A program made the position numbers and the translations under genes. A DNA stretch of 64,000 nucleotides from Bipolaris cookei (Eukaryota > Ascomycota > Dothideomycetes > Pleosporales > Pleosporaceae). The stretch lies in the NCBI GenBank assembly GCA_002286855.1, contig NRSV01000001.1:968276-1032275 (forward strand). Direction: 5' to 3'. The notes beneath the pieces were generated by a model. It made no database searches and had not been told where the DNA came from. It was given only the letters and a program-made list of their open reading frames with translations. The number at the start of each line of letters is the position of its first letter. Position 1 is the stretch's first letter. Shown here piece by piece: positions 1 through 11,053 of this stretch.

Positions 1-2936
1 CATTTGCTTGATATCCCAGGTGGCCAGCTGATCCGGAGTAGCATCCTTGGCCTTCATAAGCTTCTTCACCTCCCGACGCCGGGAGACAAGCGTAGCAATA
101 AGGCGCGGTAAGATACCCTGATCTTGATCTGAAGGAACTTCGGGTACCTTGTCATCATCTTCTGAGATGTCAGATCGCTCAACCGTCGTGAAGCAAATGT
201 TGTACTCCTGAATAATACTGGGATAAAGGGAGTTGAAGTCCATGACCAGGATGAACTTGTCATAGAGTCCTTTTTCAGGCTCGAAGACGAGACCACCTTT
301 AAACTTGTCCTTCTTCTTAGCGTCTGCACCTTCTTCCCCCTCGGCCGCCTCTTCCTCTGCCTTGACCTTGCTCTTGCTCCACTGTTTGTCGGGGCAGATA
401 TACTTGTTTCTGTAAAATTCGTGAAGCAAAATGTACTCGTTGCGTTCGGCGCGAGTTCCACTTAGCGTTCGAGCCCAAGAGTTACCAGCCAAGTTGGTCA
501 GGACTTTGGAGAGAGGAAGCATCTGCACCTTGATCGCTATGGCAGCGATGAAGTAGGCGTCAGCCTGGCAGTGCTTGACATAGTTCAGGAGACCATCTTT
601 TGTCGTTGCCCAAGTCTTCAGAGCGGCCTCGTTGTCGAGCTCTTCACGTCGCTTGTTGAGACCGAGCTGACACATCTCTTCCAAACTCCACGATTGACAC
701 TTTGGCATGAGAGACTTTCCCATGTCATTAGCCAAATCACACAACAAGCGGCCAGAAGCCAACTGCTTCTCAGCGAAGAAACTGCCTCCACCTTTACCCA
801 TGGTCTTGGGCCAGTCACTCCTCTTGAGGCGCCCAATGCGGTGCCATCCGGGTGTTTTCTTTTCGCGCAGACGATTCAGCAAGACGCTGTAATCCACATC
901 GTCCAAACGGTGACCGACAAGGACATCGGGGTCGTGCCGTTGAAACATGGCCATCAAGAGGCTGAGAAGTTCTTGCTCAGTCTTCTTGAGGTACATATTA
1001 CCCTTGATCTTCTCAACTTCACCCTGAAAGCCGATGGGGAAAGCAGGTCCGTTCGGCCGCATGATGGTGAAGCTTTTGCATTGCATCTGGTCCACGGGCG
1101 TGGTGTCAGTCAACGAGAAGTTGTCGTAGATCATGGCACTGGCCATCAGGATCTCTTGCTTGTTGTCCTTGGCGTTGAACGTGGTTCGAAGAGAAAAACT
1201 CATAAGTGTCATGGGAGGCGCATCGAGGTTATCCGAAGCACTCAAAACCGTAATGTTGTTGGGCTTGACAACTTGAGCCTCGAGCTTGCACCAGGAAGCA
1301 TTGGCAACTGGACCAAATTCAGGCGCATCAATCTTCAGCCAGCATGGCCCCATGATGTTCTTCCACAGAACGAACTGCTCGAAAAGGGATGTGTTGGTTC
1401 CAAAGACGTGCGAGAATGTCTCTCCTGTTAAGTCAGTAGACAGAGGCATCTTGTCGTAACCGTAAAGAAGTTTGAGGTAGTCTGCCTCTTTAGGGATGTC
1501 AGCCAACTCGAAAGCGTACTTTCTTGTACATGGCTTGATCTTGTGTAGGTTCACCCGATGCTTGCTCATAATCGAATCCACCTCGTCTGACACGTCACTT
1601 AGCCCAATCTCTTCATTAGTAGTTACCCCTCTGACTTGACGGTATTCCCTGGGCAAGAAATACAGCTTTCGTAGGATGTTGTCGATTTTCAGGAAGCAAC
1701 TGACATAGTTGCCCGACTTCCGATCCTTGACTTTGCCGAATAAGCACAAGCTGCCGTTCAATTCAGTATAGTCAATCCAGAACATGCGCAAGCTCCCATC
1801 GTCTTCTAGGGCATCGTGTGGCTGCAATTTACCGGCACCTGCAGTCTGTGGAGCAGGACTGCTCATGACATTAAGGTTACTTGTGACGTCATTCCAAGAA
1901 GAAGCATCGATGTTTGTTGCAGACAGTTTAGCAGGCGAAGACCCAGCAGGGGTAGGAATATTTTCCTGTTTGATCTTTGCCGTTGGCCGCCGGCCGGCTA
2001 TGTTGACACTGGCAACAGGGGCACCGAGCTGACCTGTAGGCTCGGAGATCTCCATGAGGTCTTCTTCTTCTTCCTCGATCTTGACCCTAGGCTGTGTTCT
2101 CCGCTCGATAGCCTTTGCGACAGGGGATGATTGTAGTGGAGGGTCGCTCATAGGAACATCGTCGTCGAATATTGGAAGACCTTCATTGTCTGCCTCCGCA
2201 GCTTCTGCTGGCGGTGTACCTGGCATGTGACTGTCCGAGTCATTCGTCCGTCGCTTCGTCGCTGCTAGGCGGCTCTCAGATATGGGAGGTGACAATACGC
2301 GAGTTTTGCGCCTTGCTTCGGTTTTGATGGGTCGTGTTCGGATCGTAGAGGTGTGGATAGGGTTCGCATCTATTTCACCCAGCAGATCATCCATAAAGTC
2401 TTTGTCTGCGGCAGTAGCAACAGGCTGGAGATGTTAGCCCTCGAAAAGGTATACAGAGTGCATGGATGTCTCACCTTGGATTTTGGTGCCATGGCAGCAT
2501 TCTTTGCGCTAAAGTACTTGCTGATGCCATTGTCAATCTTCTTCCGCTTCTCCTCATCTTCTTCGCGTTTACGCTTGGCTACTACGTGTTAGTTCTGCGA
2601 GAAAGTCGTCGGGTGTCAAATTGTACCTGCTTTCCCCTTGGCGGGTCGGTCGTCTTCGTCCTCGCTCTCGGTCCCAGCATAGCGGTATCGACCCTGATCA
2701 TCGTCCCATTCTTCTCTGCCGTCGTCAACATATCCCTCGCCCTCATCGCCAACCACAAAGTCGTCCTCATCCAATCTACCCCGCACAATCTTCTTGTACC
2801 CCTCTTCGTCGACCGTGTCGTATAATTGCTCTTCTTCGGCAACCTCATATGTCGACATGCGCGTCTTGCCAGCGGCACGATTGGCCCGCAATTCTGCCAG
2901 GAGGGCAGCGCCCGTCTTCTTGGCTGCTCGTGGCAT
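1..2936 (-). CDS. POL1: DNA polymerase alpha catalytic subunit, 3' part missing
   Basis: Family-B replicative polymerase that extends the RNA primer in the Pol alpha-primase complex in the nucleus. The product starts MPRAAKKTGAA with the acidic N-terminal domain of Pol alpha (DDFVVGDEGEGYVDDGRE), then ISKYF, which is conserved in the family. Polymerase motif A, DFNSLYPSIIQEYNICF, is encoded near 195-250, followed by QGILPRLIATL at about 80-120. The window edge cuts the gene just before motif B, so motif C and the C-terminal zinc modules are absent. Three exons are inferred: 2627-2936, 2475-2581 and 1-2424, with introns of 45 and 50 bp. The joined frame is open for 947 codons. The start is the first ATG before the conserved domain. 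The gene is divergent from REX2 across 238 bp containing CGCG motifs. Identity is near certain; only the small 5' introns are inferred. Confidence 0.96.
2425..2474 (-). other. POL1: POL1 intron 2
   Basis: 50-bp intron. Donor GTGAGA after AAATCCAAG, branch-like GCTAACA and acceptor CTCCAG; splicing gives K-PVATAADKDF in frame. Confidence 0.75.
2582..2626 (-). other. POL1: POL1 intron 1
   Basis: 45-bp intron. Donor GTACAA after GGGAAAGCAG and acceptor CACGTAG; splicing joins the acidic N-terminal region to VAKRKREEDE in frame. Confidence 0.8.
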
Positions 2937-3044
2937 GATGTATTACAACGATTAAATACGTGAGCAAACAAGCGAAGAGAAGGAATTGGGTACGGGATGG
3001 GTTTGTGGGCGTGTTTGAATAGCGGGACAACAGGTAGAGCGCAG

Positions 3045-3098
3045 GAGCGACGCGCTAACGGCCACCGTGCACGCGACGCGACTGCCCATTAACCGCGC
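3045..3098. promoter_or_regulatory. CGCG-rich (MCB/E2F-like) cluster between POL1 and REX2
   Basis: The 238-bp divergent promoter contains ACGCG at 3050-3054, ACGCGACGCG at 3071-3080 and CCGCGCC near 3093-3099. In yeasts ACGCG boxes bound by MBF drive G1/S expression of POL1. The motifs are visible; their function here is inferred from yeast. Confidence 0.4.
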
Positions 3099-3174
3099 CA
3101 AGCCACTATCCCAATTCGTTCATTCTATTACTTTCTCTCCATCAACCGTCTCTAGCGCACACGTACACGTCGCA

Positions 3175-3815
3175 ATGGCTTCAGTATCGAAAGCTCCTCT
3201 GGTCTGGATAGACTGTGAGGTATGCTTACGATGAGATTTTTGAATCATTTTCATTAACCCTGCTAGATGACCGGCCTGGACACCAACAATGACACCATCA
3301 TGTCATTTGCCGCATTTGTCACTGATGCAGACCTCAATATCTTGGATGACACAGGCTTTGAAGCAATCATTCATCACGACAAGGAGCAGCTTGACCGCAT
3401 GGGAGAATGGTGCACCAGCCATCACGGGGATTCAGGGCTGACGCAGGCCTGCATTGACTCTACCACCACTGCGGAGGAAGCTGCTGAGGGTCTGCTCAAC
3501 TACGTCAAGAAATACGTACCTGAGCGTCGAACAGCCCTCCTTGCGGGTAACTCTGTGCATGCTGATAAGGGTTTTCTTGTTAAGCAGCCCTATCGCATTG
3601 TAGTCGATCACCTTCACTACCGAATTCTGGATGTTAGTAGCATCAAGGAAGCTGCACGCAGATGGGCCCCGAACGAGACACTGGCGAGGATTCCAAGAAA
3701 AAAGATGCTGCATGAAGCACGACAAGACATATTGGAAAGCATTGAGGAGGCAAGATATTATCGAGAGGCATTCTTCCTAAAACCTCAAAGTACGACAGAT
3801 GCACAAAAGAATTAG
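3175..3815 (+). CDS. REX2: Oligoribonuclease, DEDDh 3'-5' exoribonuclease
   Basis: Degrades 2-5 nt RNA oligomers to mononucleotides; the fungal enzyme (REX2/Orn) is usually mitochondrial. Exon 1 (3175-3219) encodes MASVSKAPLVWIDCE. A 47-bp intron (3220-3266; GTATGC...CTGCTAG) follows and exon 2 starts MTGLD, rebuilding motif Exo I WIDCEMTGLD. Further family motifs are NSVHADKGFL, LHYRILDVSSIKE and the late H-A-x2-D block (HEARQDILESI). The product is 197 aa, normal for the family, and all DEDDh residues seem present. There is no obvious long mitochondrial presequence. An alternative upstream start was not seen. The gene is divergent from POL1. Confidence 0.95.
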
Positions 3816-4266
3816 GGGGGTATATCAAATGAATTGATTTTGCTTGGAGATGGTGCTTTTCTTGGAACGAGAGTCAGGTTACTTTTATATCAGCATGACC
3901 GAGTTTTACGAGTATTGATTCAAGTTAGTCAATTTGACATGTTCTCACGTCAATCACTTCAATATCTGATCAGACTATAGCTACGTGTCAATCATCCTGA
4001 ACAGCTACCCGGCAGTTAGTCACTGATTATATACCAATCAGTCAAGACGCAACATATAATCACACGATAGTCGTAACCTCTGAACAGCTGCTAGATGGTT
4101 AGCGCTCGCTCAACCTCTCAGTTTACCGTTCTTCTCGCTCTTTTGCAGGTTTCACCACTTTCCAGATCTACTGCGTAAATGCGTAAGACAGTAACGCCTC
4201 TATATAGCGAGTGGCTCACCGTGCCAAGACTCCACCAACTCACCCATTATCTGACTATTGCACGCA
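3816..4266. other. Region between REX2 and the pogo-like pseudogene
   Basis: No gene. It holds the REX2 3' flank and, from about 3895, probably the 5' end of the degenerate Fot1/pogo element (candidate terminal repeat at 3895-3923). Confidence 0.5.
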
Positions 4267-5984
4267 ATGTCTCAACAATTAAGTGATACTCCAGCTGCTA
4301 AAGAAGCTCGATTACAACTTGCACTTCAAGCTATCAAACAAGATGCGACATTAACTCAACGGTGTGCTGCAGTTCTCTACAACGTATCTCAAAGATCAAT
4401 TAGCAATCGACGCGCTGGAAAGCTCTTTCGGCAGGATTGTACGCCCGACTTAATGAAGTTTCTTGTAACAGAAGATGATACGATGGTCGACTGTATACTA
4501 GACCTTGACGTGCGAGGGTTTCCACTCAGCCTCCCCGCTGTCAAAGATCCAGCTGATTCTTTGCTGGTTGCCCGCCACCGCGACCCTGTTGGCCCAAACT
4601 GGCCTAGAGCATTCATAAAGCGTCGCCCAGAGCTCAAATAAAGTTCAATTGGAAGTAAAATTACAGGAGAGCCCTCTGTGGAGATCCTGAACTTGTGCAG
4701 GGCTGGTTCCGCCTAGTACAGAATACCAAAGCCAAGTATGGGATCCAGGACGACAACATGTACAATTTTGACGAGATGGGCTTCATGATGGGCATGCACA
4801 ACTCGTCAGCAGTAGTTACAACCTCTGAACGTCGATAAAAGCCAAAATCTCTGCAACAGGGCAACCGGGAGTGGGTAACCAGTGTGATTTGTGTCAGCGC
4901 AGCTGGTTGGGCGATCCCATCTTTGATCGTCTTTCAAGGCAAGCACCACCTCTCTGCCTGGTACAAGGAGGAGAGCCTGTCTCGGTATTAGGTTACTACA
5001 GTCTCTGAGAATGGATGGAAAAAAATGAGATTGGTATGAAGTGGCTGGAGCACTTTGACAAGCATTCAAAAGAATGCACTATTGGAGCCCATCGTCTGCT
5101 CGTTCTTGATGGTCATGAGAGCCACAACTCTATCGAGTTCCAGCAATACTGCACAGAGGCAAAGATTATTACTCTATGCATACCTATGCACTCCTTAAAT
5201 ATACTACAGCCACTTGATTTGTGCTGCTTTTCGCCTTTGAAGAGAGCGTATGGGCGTCAAGCCAAAGAGATGATGCGCAATGGGATCAACCACATGACAA
5301 AAATAGAGTTCTTGCCGGCTTTCCAGCAGGCCTATTACAAGACTATTACAAAAGATAATATCTAAGAAGGGTTTCGAGGCGCCGGCTTAGACCCACACGA
5401 CCCAGAGGTGGTGATATCGAAGCTCGACGTCAAGCTACGGACGCCAACACCACCTGCTCTAGAAGATTTGCCGTGGTTATCGCAAATCCCAAGAAATACC
5501 CTAGAATTAGGGCCACAATCGATACTGGTGAAGTAGAGGATACAGAGGCATATAGATAGTTGGTCAACAAATATAGTGGTTGCTCTTGAAAAGCTGGCTA
5601 AAGGCGCTGCGATTATTGCGCACAAGTTGGTGTTATCGCAAAAACGCAACGCTGAGCTTGAAGTAGCTAACACAGCCGCCACGAGACGAAAATTGCATTT
5701 AAAAAAAAGGGGGTTGCAGAGGAAAGGAGCTCTAATAGTAGGGGAGGGAGAGCGATTGGCAACTCTAAGAGAGTTTGAGGCATGTAGTGATGGGAAGAAG
5801 GTGAAGAAGAGAGCGCGCGTTGAGGCAGGTGAACCACTACAAAGGCGCTGTGGACGCTGTGGTGAGACTGGGTACAACTTGCGCACATGCAAGCAAGATG
5901 TAGAAAATAATTCTGAGTAGAATAGTCTATTACAATCTAAATTTACCTTTGTTGTTGCATTGAAATACTCATGTAATGGTCGTG
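3895..5984 (+). mobile_element. Degenerate Fot1/pogo-type DNA transposon
   Basis: Proposed limits of a decayed pogo-superfamily element around the transposase pseudogene. The span of about 2.1 kb fits full-length Fot1-like elements. The ends are tentative: GACC-n-TTAC-n-GAGTATT-n-TCAA at 3895-3923 has a similar inverted copy at about 5958-5984. No clean TA duplication is visible. Confidence 0.45.
4267..5920 (+). pseudogene. Fot1/pogo-like transposase pseudogene (psq HTH, CENP-B HTH, DDE, zinc knuckle)
   Basis: The N-terminal part (4267-4641) keeps a pipsqueak/CENP-B-type DNA-binding region. After a frameshift the DDE catalytic part can be followed: VQGWFRLVQNTKAKYGI, NMYNFDEMGFMMG (first Asp), REWVTSVICVSAAGWAIPS, and after a second frameshift in the A run near 5020 LLVLDGHESHNS (second Asp) and LNILQPLDLCCFSPLK. 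GFRGAGLDPHDPE and the coiled tail follow. A C-terminal CCHC-like knuckle reads CGRCGETGYNLRTC, with Tyr where His is expected. Stops lie at 4639, 4656, 4836, 4989, 5363 and 5534; several fit CAA/CAG-to-TAA/TAG or TGG-to-TAG change. It cannot encode an active transposase. Family assignment is firm, the subfamily is not. Confidence 0.88.
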
Positions 5985-7152
5985 AAGTTAATGGGGTATT
6001 GGAAGAATGGCAATTTCGCTATATGCCCACGTTACCAAACACAACAAATAAATGTCTCAGGGTCTAGAGAATATAGGCAGAGTCAGCTCAGACTCGGTGG
6101 CTCTCAAGCGGGCTGTCCCCAGCAGTGACATGCCCCTAGTAGAAACTCAAAATGCGTACCAGGCCTGTCCAACCGGTACAACGCTCAGCGGCTACATTAG
6201 AGTTTACTACAGCGCAACAGCAACAGCCTACCGGCAAAACAACCAAATATAGCTCCCTATCCCTTGTTATAATCACATCTGCCTTACTTACTACCGAACA
6301 AAAGTCATGCGAAACACACCTAACCCCATCAGTACTGTTTCCCTCGCAAATCACCCCCAAACCCGACAATTTCACCACACAAACGAGCATGACCACATGT
6401 TTCTAAAACACAAGAAACAACTAGCGAACCGAATGCATATATACATAAAGTGAATTGTGCCATCCCTTGGGTGGAGGTGCCCCGCCATACGCTAGCGCAA
6501 AGCATTACAAGCGGGACGGGGCAGAAGGGCAAAGTATCTCCGCAATGCAACCGGTTGTCCTACTCGCAAAAAACAACCAACGAGGTATTCAAACAAGGGC
6601 AACATCTAATGGCATTCTTTAAAAAAAATAAACTCCCAGTTCAACAACACTCCCAGCCTATCCCCCATCCCACGGCCCGCAACGTTCTCCGGGACTGGGA
6701 ATGCGCAATACCGCACAACCTAGTCCCTCCCATCTCCATAACCTCGGAGAATTCCCCCAGTGATAAGCGGCGGGGCCTAGCTATCCCACTGCCCCCCTCC
6801 CCCCCCTTGCCAAACGATCTGCCGTCGCAGCCTTCTAAGCGGTGGAATTGCAGCAAGCATGACATGGGGTGCTATGAAAGCGAAAAAGGGTAAAATAAAG
6901 CTTAGCACACTCGCTGGTGCGTTTCGGGGCTAGGGCGATTCTCTGATGGGTAATCCATGTATGGAAGAGGGACCGTGTGTATGTACTTATGTTGTGGCGG
7001 CAGAGGGTAATATGCAGTACCAGGCTATCGGTCATTTGCACGGAAGAATTGGAGAGACGACATGCGGGAGGGGAGACGCTATGTCCGTCCTTGCGCTGTT
7101 TCATAGGTATATTAGATGGTAGGGGAGGGGGTGTTGAGGGCGCATGTTTGTG

Positions 7153-7162
7153 TATATATAAA
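7153..7162 (+). promoter_or_regulatory. TATA box of the rhamnogalacturonan acetylesterase gene
   Basis: TATATATAAA lies 139 bp before the ATG at 7301, a usual distance for a fungal TATA promoter with a 5' UTR of about 100 nt. Confidence 0.5.
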
Positions 7163-7263
7163 ACGTCCCTTTCCCACGGAGGCATACAGTGATTTCTTGG
7201 GTTGCTTTCGATTGTTCATATCCTGGGTATCTAAGGGTTGTAAAGAGAAGAAAGAGGTTTTTG

Positions 7264-7290
7264 AAAGAAAGAAAGAAAGGAAGGAAGGAA
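7264..7290 (+). repeat. GAAA/GGAA microsatellite
   Basis: GAAAGAAAGAAAG followed by GGAAGGAAGGAA, just upstream of the esterase start codon. Confidence 0.8.
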
Positions 7291-7300
7291 GAACCAAAAA

Positions 7301-8178
7301 ATGTACACACCAACCCTCATCTCCAACATCGCGCTCGTCGCCGCAGTCGCAGCCGCACCTAGCAACATGCTCGACAAGCGCGCACCAACTGCGTATTTCG
7401 CCGGCGACTCGACAATGGCTAACGGGAATAACGTCATAACCGGTACTTCCCCCTTCCCTCCTCCTCCTCCTCCTCCCCTCCTTTCCCCTTATCCATCTTC
7501 CTAACCCAAAACATAGGCTGGGGCGCATTCACCGCCTACACCTTAACCATCCCCTCGGTCAACAAAGCCATCGGCGGCCGGAGCTCGCGCTCCTACACCG
7601 TTGAAGGCCGCTTCGACGAAATTGCAAACCTGCTCAAGCCCGGCGACATCGTAACCATGGAATTCGGGCACAATGACGGCGGATCCCTCAGTAGCTCTGA
7701 CAACGGTCGCAGCGTATGTCCCGGTACCAGCAACGAAATCTGTAATTCGACGTATAATGGACAAAACGTTACGGTGCGCACGTACAATTGGTACTTGACT
7801 GAGGCGGGAAAGAAGTTTATTGCAAAGGGAGCGAAAGTGGTTGTGAGTTCTCAGACGCCGAATAATCCGTGGGAGAGCGGCAGTTTCCAGTATACGGATG
7901 GGGGACGGTTTGTTGGGTATGCGAGGGATGTGGCCAAGGCGCTGGGGAGCAATGCCATGTTTGTGGATCATGGGGCGTATACGGCGAATATATTTAAGAG
8001 TTTGGGCAAGGCGGGTACGGATGCGTTGTTTGTGTCTGGAGACCATACGCATACAAATGCCAAAGGGGCGGATGTTGTTGCAAAGGCTTTCTTCAAGGCT
8101 GTGCAATGTGGTGGTGGGGGATTCTTTGAAGGTTCGATTAAGAATGCTACTACTTCGATCCCGGGGACTTGCTTGTAA
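7301..8178 (+). CDS. Secreted rhamnogalacturonan acetylesterase-like SGNH hydrolase (CE12)
   Basis: Probably deacetylates rhamnogalacturonan I of plant pectin outside the cell. A signal peptide covers about residues 1-19 (MYTPTLISNIALVAAVAAA), followed by a Lys-Arg Kex2-like site at 26-27. SGNH block I is FAGDSTMA with nucleophile Ser37. Block III is MEFGHNDGG and block V is SGDHTHTN with the Asp-x2-His pair. Two exons, 7301-7442 and 7517-8178, flank a 74-bp CT-rich intron; the splice gives T-GWGAFTAY in frame. The product is 267 aa, close to characterised CE12 enzymes of about 250 aa. Start choice is supported by the signal peptide and the TATA box 139 bp upstream. A xylan acetylesterase role within the same fold cannot be excluded. 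Confidence 0.93.
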
Positions 8179-9005
8179 ATTCTTTATATAGGAAGCGAGA
8201 GAGAGGGGGGAGGGAGAGGATTTTGGTGTATATACTTTGATCGGATGGTTTAATACGATGCTGGCTGTAGTTTCTCCTACAGCAAGAAACGCCATTCTGT
8301 ATGATGAATAATTAATGAGGCCTCAAAGACATATCTGCGTGTCGCAAATTGTACATAACATACTATCTACATGTCCACTTTGTTACTGGTGCCAATCTTT
8401 GTAGTATAGTGCATGAGTTGCTAGTTTGGGTTTGATCTACTTGTGAATACCAAATACATGTACACTGTCCCTATAGATATTTATGTAAGCACAAACAGAT
8501 AGGATAAATCACAATGCATCATCCGTTTGGTAAACGGCTAGTCAAATATGCACACAAAACTTTCACCAACTAAATAGCTAGTATTTAAACATTGGATACC
8601 TTAAATTATCAACAAGTATAAGCTTGGTCGTTGCAATGCCCTGTGATGTTTCCTTGCCGAATCAAGTCCATGATTCACAAACACTTGCGACCGAGAGTAC
8701 TCTGGAAAACAGACAGCACAAAGACTGCCCGGAGAAAAACGAAGTTCTGGTTGTTCACAGCCTCATCAATAGGCAGATGAAGAACGTGGAAAAGTCTATT
8801 GCGACAGCCACACGAAATGCTTTAGTATGACGGCAATGGTAGAAGAGAAAGCAAGAGGTGAAAAAAAAGTATGGTATGACACCAGACTCCATACGCCAGT
8901 CATGTTACACCGCTGGCCCGAGCGTAGACAAGCGTCGTGGCCTATGCATTACATCATAAAAAAAAGTCGAAGAAAACAAATCGGGCGACACGCATGTTAA
9001 GATGA
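8179..9005. other. Convergent intergenic region, CE12 esterase / kapC
   Basis: 827 bp between two convergent genes. AT-rich (roughly 8300-8620), with no supported ORF, RNA gene or repeat. Confidence 0.6.
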
Positions 9006-10156
9006 CTATGTCGACTGCTTGGTGTGGTGCACCTCATTGACGAATGCATCGTAATCGGCAGATGCACCCGAGCCTACTACGCTGGTAAGCCATGGATCGG
9101 AGTGGCTGCTCTCTCAATAAGCAATTGAGCTAGGGTTATAGAGGAACAAGGGGGGGGGTGTAGCGGATAGTGCTGACCTTGGGGAGATTCGTCGACTTTT
9201 TGGCGCTTCTCTATGAAGTCATATGAACTATCGACGTTTGCGTGTTTGGTGCCAGCCGTGCTATGTTGAGCGGCGGCGGCTGCTTGGGCTGCCATTTGTA
9301 GCTCACCAATCTGACGCTCTGATAGGCCGCCGTTGCTGTTATTCTGCGCGGGTTGTTGCTGCTGCTGTTGCTGCTCGGGTTGTTGTGGGGTCTGGGGTGG
9401 TTGGGGTTGGGGGTGCATGTTGGCTTGCTCGGCGTGCGGTCGGTTGAGGTCTACACCGGCCGGGGCAGGGGGGATTTCACCCTGGGTCTCGAGGAGTCGG
9501 GATTGGAGGTTGATGATGTAGTCGCGCAATTGGTAGTTCTCGGTTTGGAGCGTCTTGTAGAGCTCGCATAGCTGCTCAAACTCCTTGACCTGGTCTTTCA
9601 GCTGCTTGATGTACTCCTCCTTGCGCTGACGGAATGCGCGCTGTCCAAGTTAGCATGGCGCAACACGAGGGCGGGCTGTGGATCGCAGCCGTACCTGAGC
9701 AGCGCGATTCTGGGCAGCGCGCTTGGACGTGGACAGCTCTCTCCGTCCCTTTGAGCGACCCTCGCTGGTGTTGCCGTCGTCGGGGCCGCCAGCGCTCATG
9801 TCGTACGAGGTCGGGCCGCCAATGGCAGGGTCAATGGCGTGGGGCTGGCTGGGAGGGTGTGGATGTTGGGAATGTGTCGGGTGCTGGGGCAGAGGCTGGA
9901 CGGCGGGCTGGCCAGCGCCAGCAGCGAGTAAGTGTTCTCTTAAGCCTTGATGGCGATAGGCGTTAGTCAGCTGTACGAGATACGGGATGCGGGGAGTGAC
10001 TAACTCATCTCGATGGTCGGCTTGGACTGGTCCTTGGGTGGGGAGTCAGCAGGGCAAAGGCCTGAAACCGTCAGCAAAGCTTACCTGAGCGGCCGATGTC
10101 TGCATGATGGAGGCCGTGTCGGTGCGGATCGAGGGATGGTGCAGTGTGGGACTCAT
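9006..10156 (-). CDS. kapC: bZIP transcription factor of the KapC type
   Basis: Nuclear DNA-binding protein. The basic region KRAAQNRAAQ-RAFRQRKEEYI is the fungal AP-1/KapC form and is followed by a leucine zipper and ENYQLRDYIINLQSRLLE, diagnostic for KapC. The N-terminal part has AIDPAIGG, also typical. The tail is rich in Gln and Pro (PQPQPPQTPQQP) and ends VHHTKQST. Five exons are inferred: 10085-10156, 10005-10032, 9695-9945, 9178-9640 and 9006-9112, with introns of 52, 59, 54 and 65 bp. The joined frame gives 306 aa. One intron splits the basic region after NRAAQ at about residue 117. The start ATG at 10156 begins MSPTLHHPSI; a start at MQTSAAQ within exon 1 is also possible. Upstream lie hexa- and pentanucleotide repeats. 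Family certain, exact 5' exons inferred. Confidence 0.9.
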
Positions 10157-10230
10157 TCGAGGCGCAACGGGCGAGAGGGGGCAGAGCAGCGCTGGCCGTG
10201 TGGCTGTTTTGGTGGTGGTGGTGGGCGAGC

Positions 10231-10269
10231 AGTGGCAGTGGCAGTGGCAGTGGCAGTGGCAGTGGCAGG
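10231..10269 (+). repeat. Hexanucleotide repeat (AGTGGC) x6
   Basis: Six perfect AGTGGC units followed by AGG, about 75 bp upstream of the kapC start and probably within its 5' UTR. Confidence 0.85.
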
Positions 10270-10583
10270 AATTGGTGGAGCAGGATGCGGGTGATGTCGC
10301 GACGCTGTAGCTGTAGCTATGGCTATGCTATGGCTATGGGGGAAGAAGGGCAGCAGGAGCAGCAAGACCAACTGTGGGCGGGTGAGTCAGCATGTCGGTG
10401 TCGAGGGCGGCGCGGCGAGGGCAGAGTCGCGACAGCATGATTGTTTGTGATTGGGGATGGTGTAGCTCACCTGGGACGTGATGATGCAGTTGGTCGGAAA
10501 GTGGATTACGCAGCTTTGACTAAGGTGGGCGGGCGTTGCGCGTTTAAGTAGGTGGGCGGATAGCCGGAGAGCACAGCGACACA

Positions 10584-10648
10584 GGGCAGGGCAGGGCAGG
10601 GCAGGGCAGGGCAGGGCAGAGCAGAGCAGAGCAGAGCAGAGCAGAGTA
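10584..10648 (+). repeat. Compound pentanucleotide repeat (GGGCA)7 (GAGCA)5
   Basis: Seven GGGCA units (10584-10618) run directly into about five GAGCA units, then GAGTAGA. The two arrays differ by one G/A transition per unit. They lie in the kapC/PCD divergent intergenic region. Confidence 0.85.
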
Positions 10649-11053
10649 GAATAGCGGCCCTCACAACAACAACAAACGTCGCGCGGGCACCAGGCCTGAT
10701 GATGAGGGCGCTGCGACGCCCACATAGTGCCCTGCTGCTCACCTACTTACTCTGGTGCACATGGACTTGTACTACGCGCCTGGTGGCAGGATGCAGACAC
10801 TGAGGCTATACGTCCAGAGTTATCCAGCTGCTCGAGCTGTTCAATCAACTCGGTAGCCGCCCAGCACCGCAGCCTATGCGTAGCTGCGTGCCGCTTTTGG
10901 CCTAGCGCGTCCCAGTGTCTGATTACCCCATCCAGGCCACAAGAGTTTCCACATCCGACGCTCCCGTCCGGCCTCAATGCAGCAACCAGAGCGCTCCGCC
11001 TCGTCTCTCCTCTCTTTTCTCTCGCCCATACTCATCCGAGCCCTCTCGCCTGC

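Larger units (their letters stand above)
5921..7300. other. Intergenic region upstream of the CE12 esterase gene
   Basis: About 1.4 kb without a convincing gene. It contains the tail of the pogo relic (to about 5984), C-rich stretches near 6790-6815, a TATA box at 7153 and a GAAA/GGAA microsatellite at 7264-7290 in the likely 5' UTR of the next gene. Confidence 0.6.
10157..11053. other. Divergent intergenic region, kapC / PCD-like gene
   Basis: About 0.9 kb holding the kapC 5' flank with both microsatellites. From about 10730 the frame of the PCD-like gene is already open but has no ATG before 11054. Confidence 0.5.

Noticed and set aside
571..1431. Plus-strand open frame across POL1
   Set aside because: It lies entirely antisense to the conserved polymerase domain.
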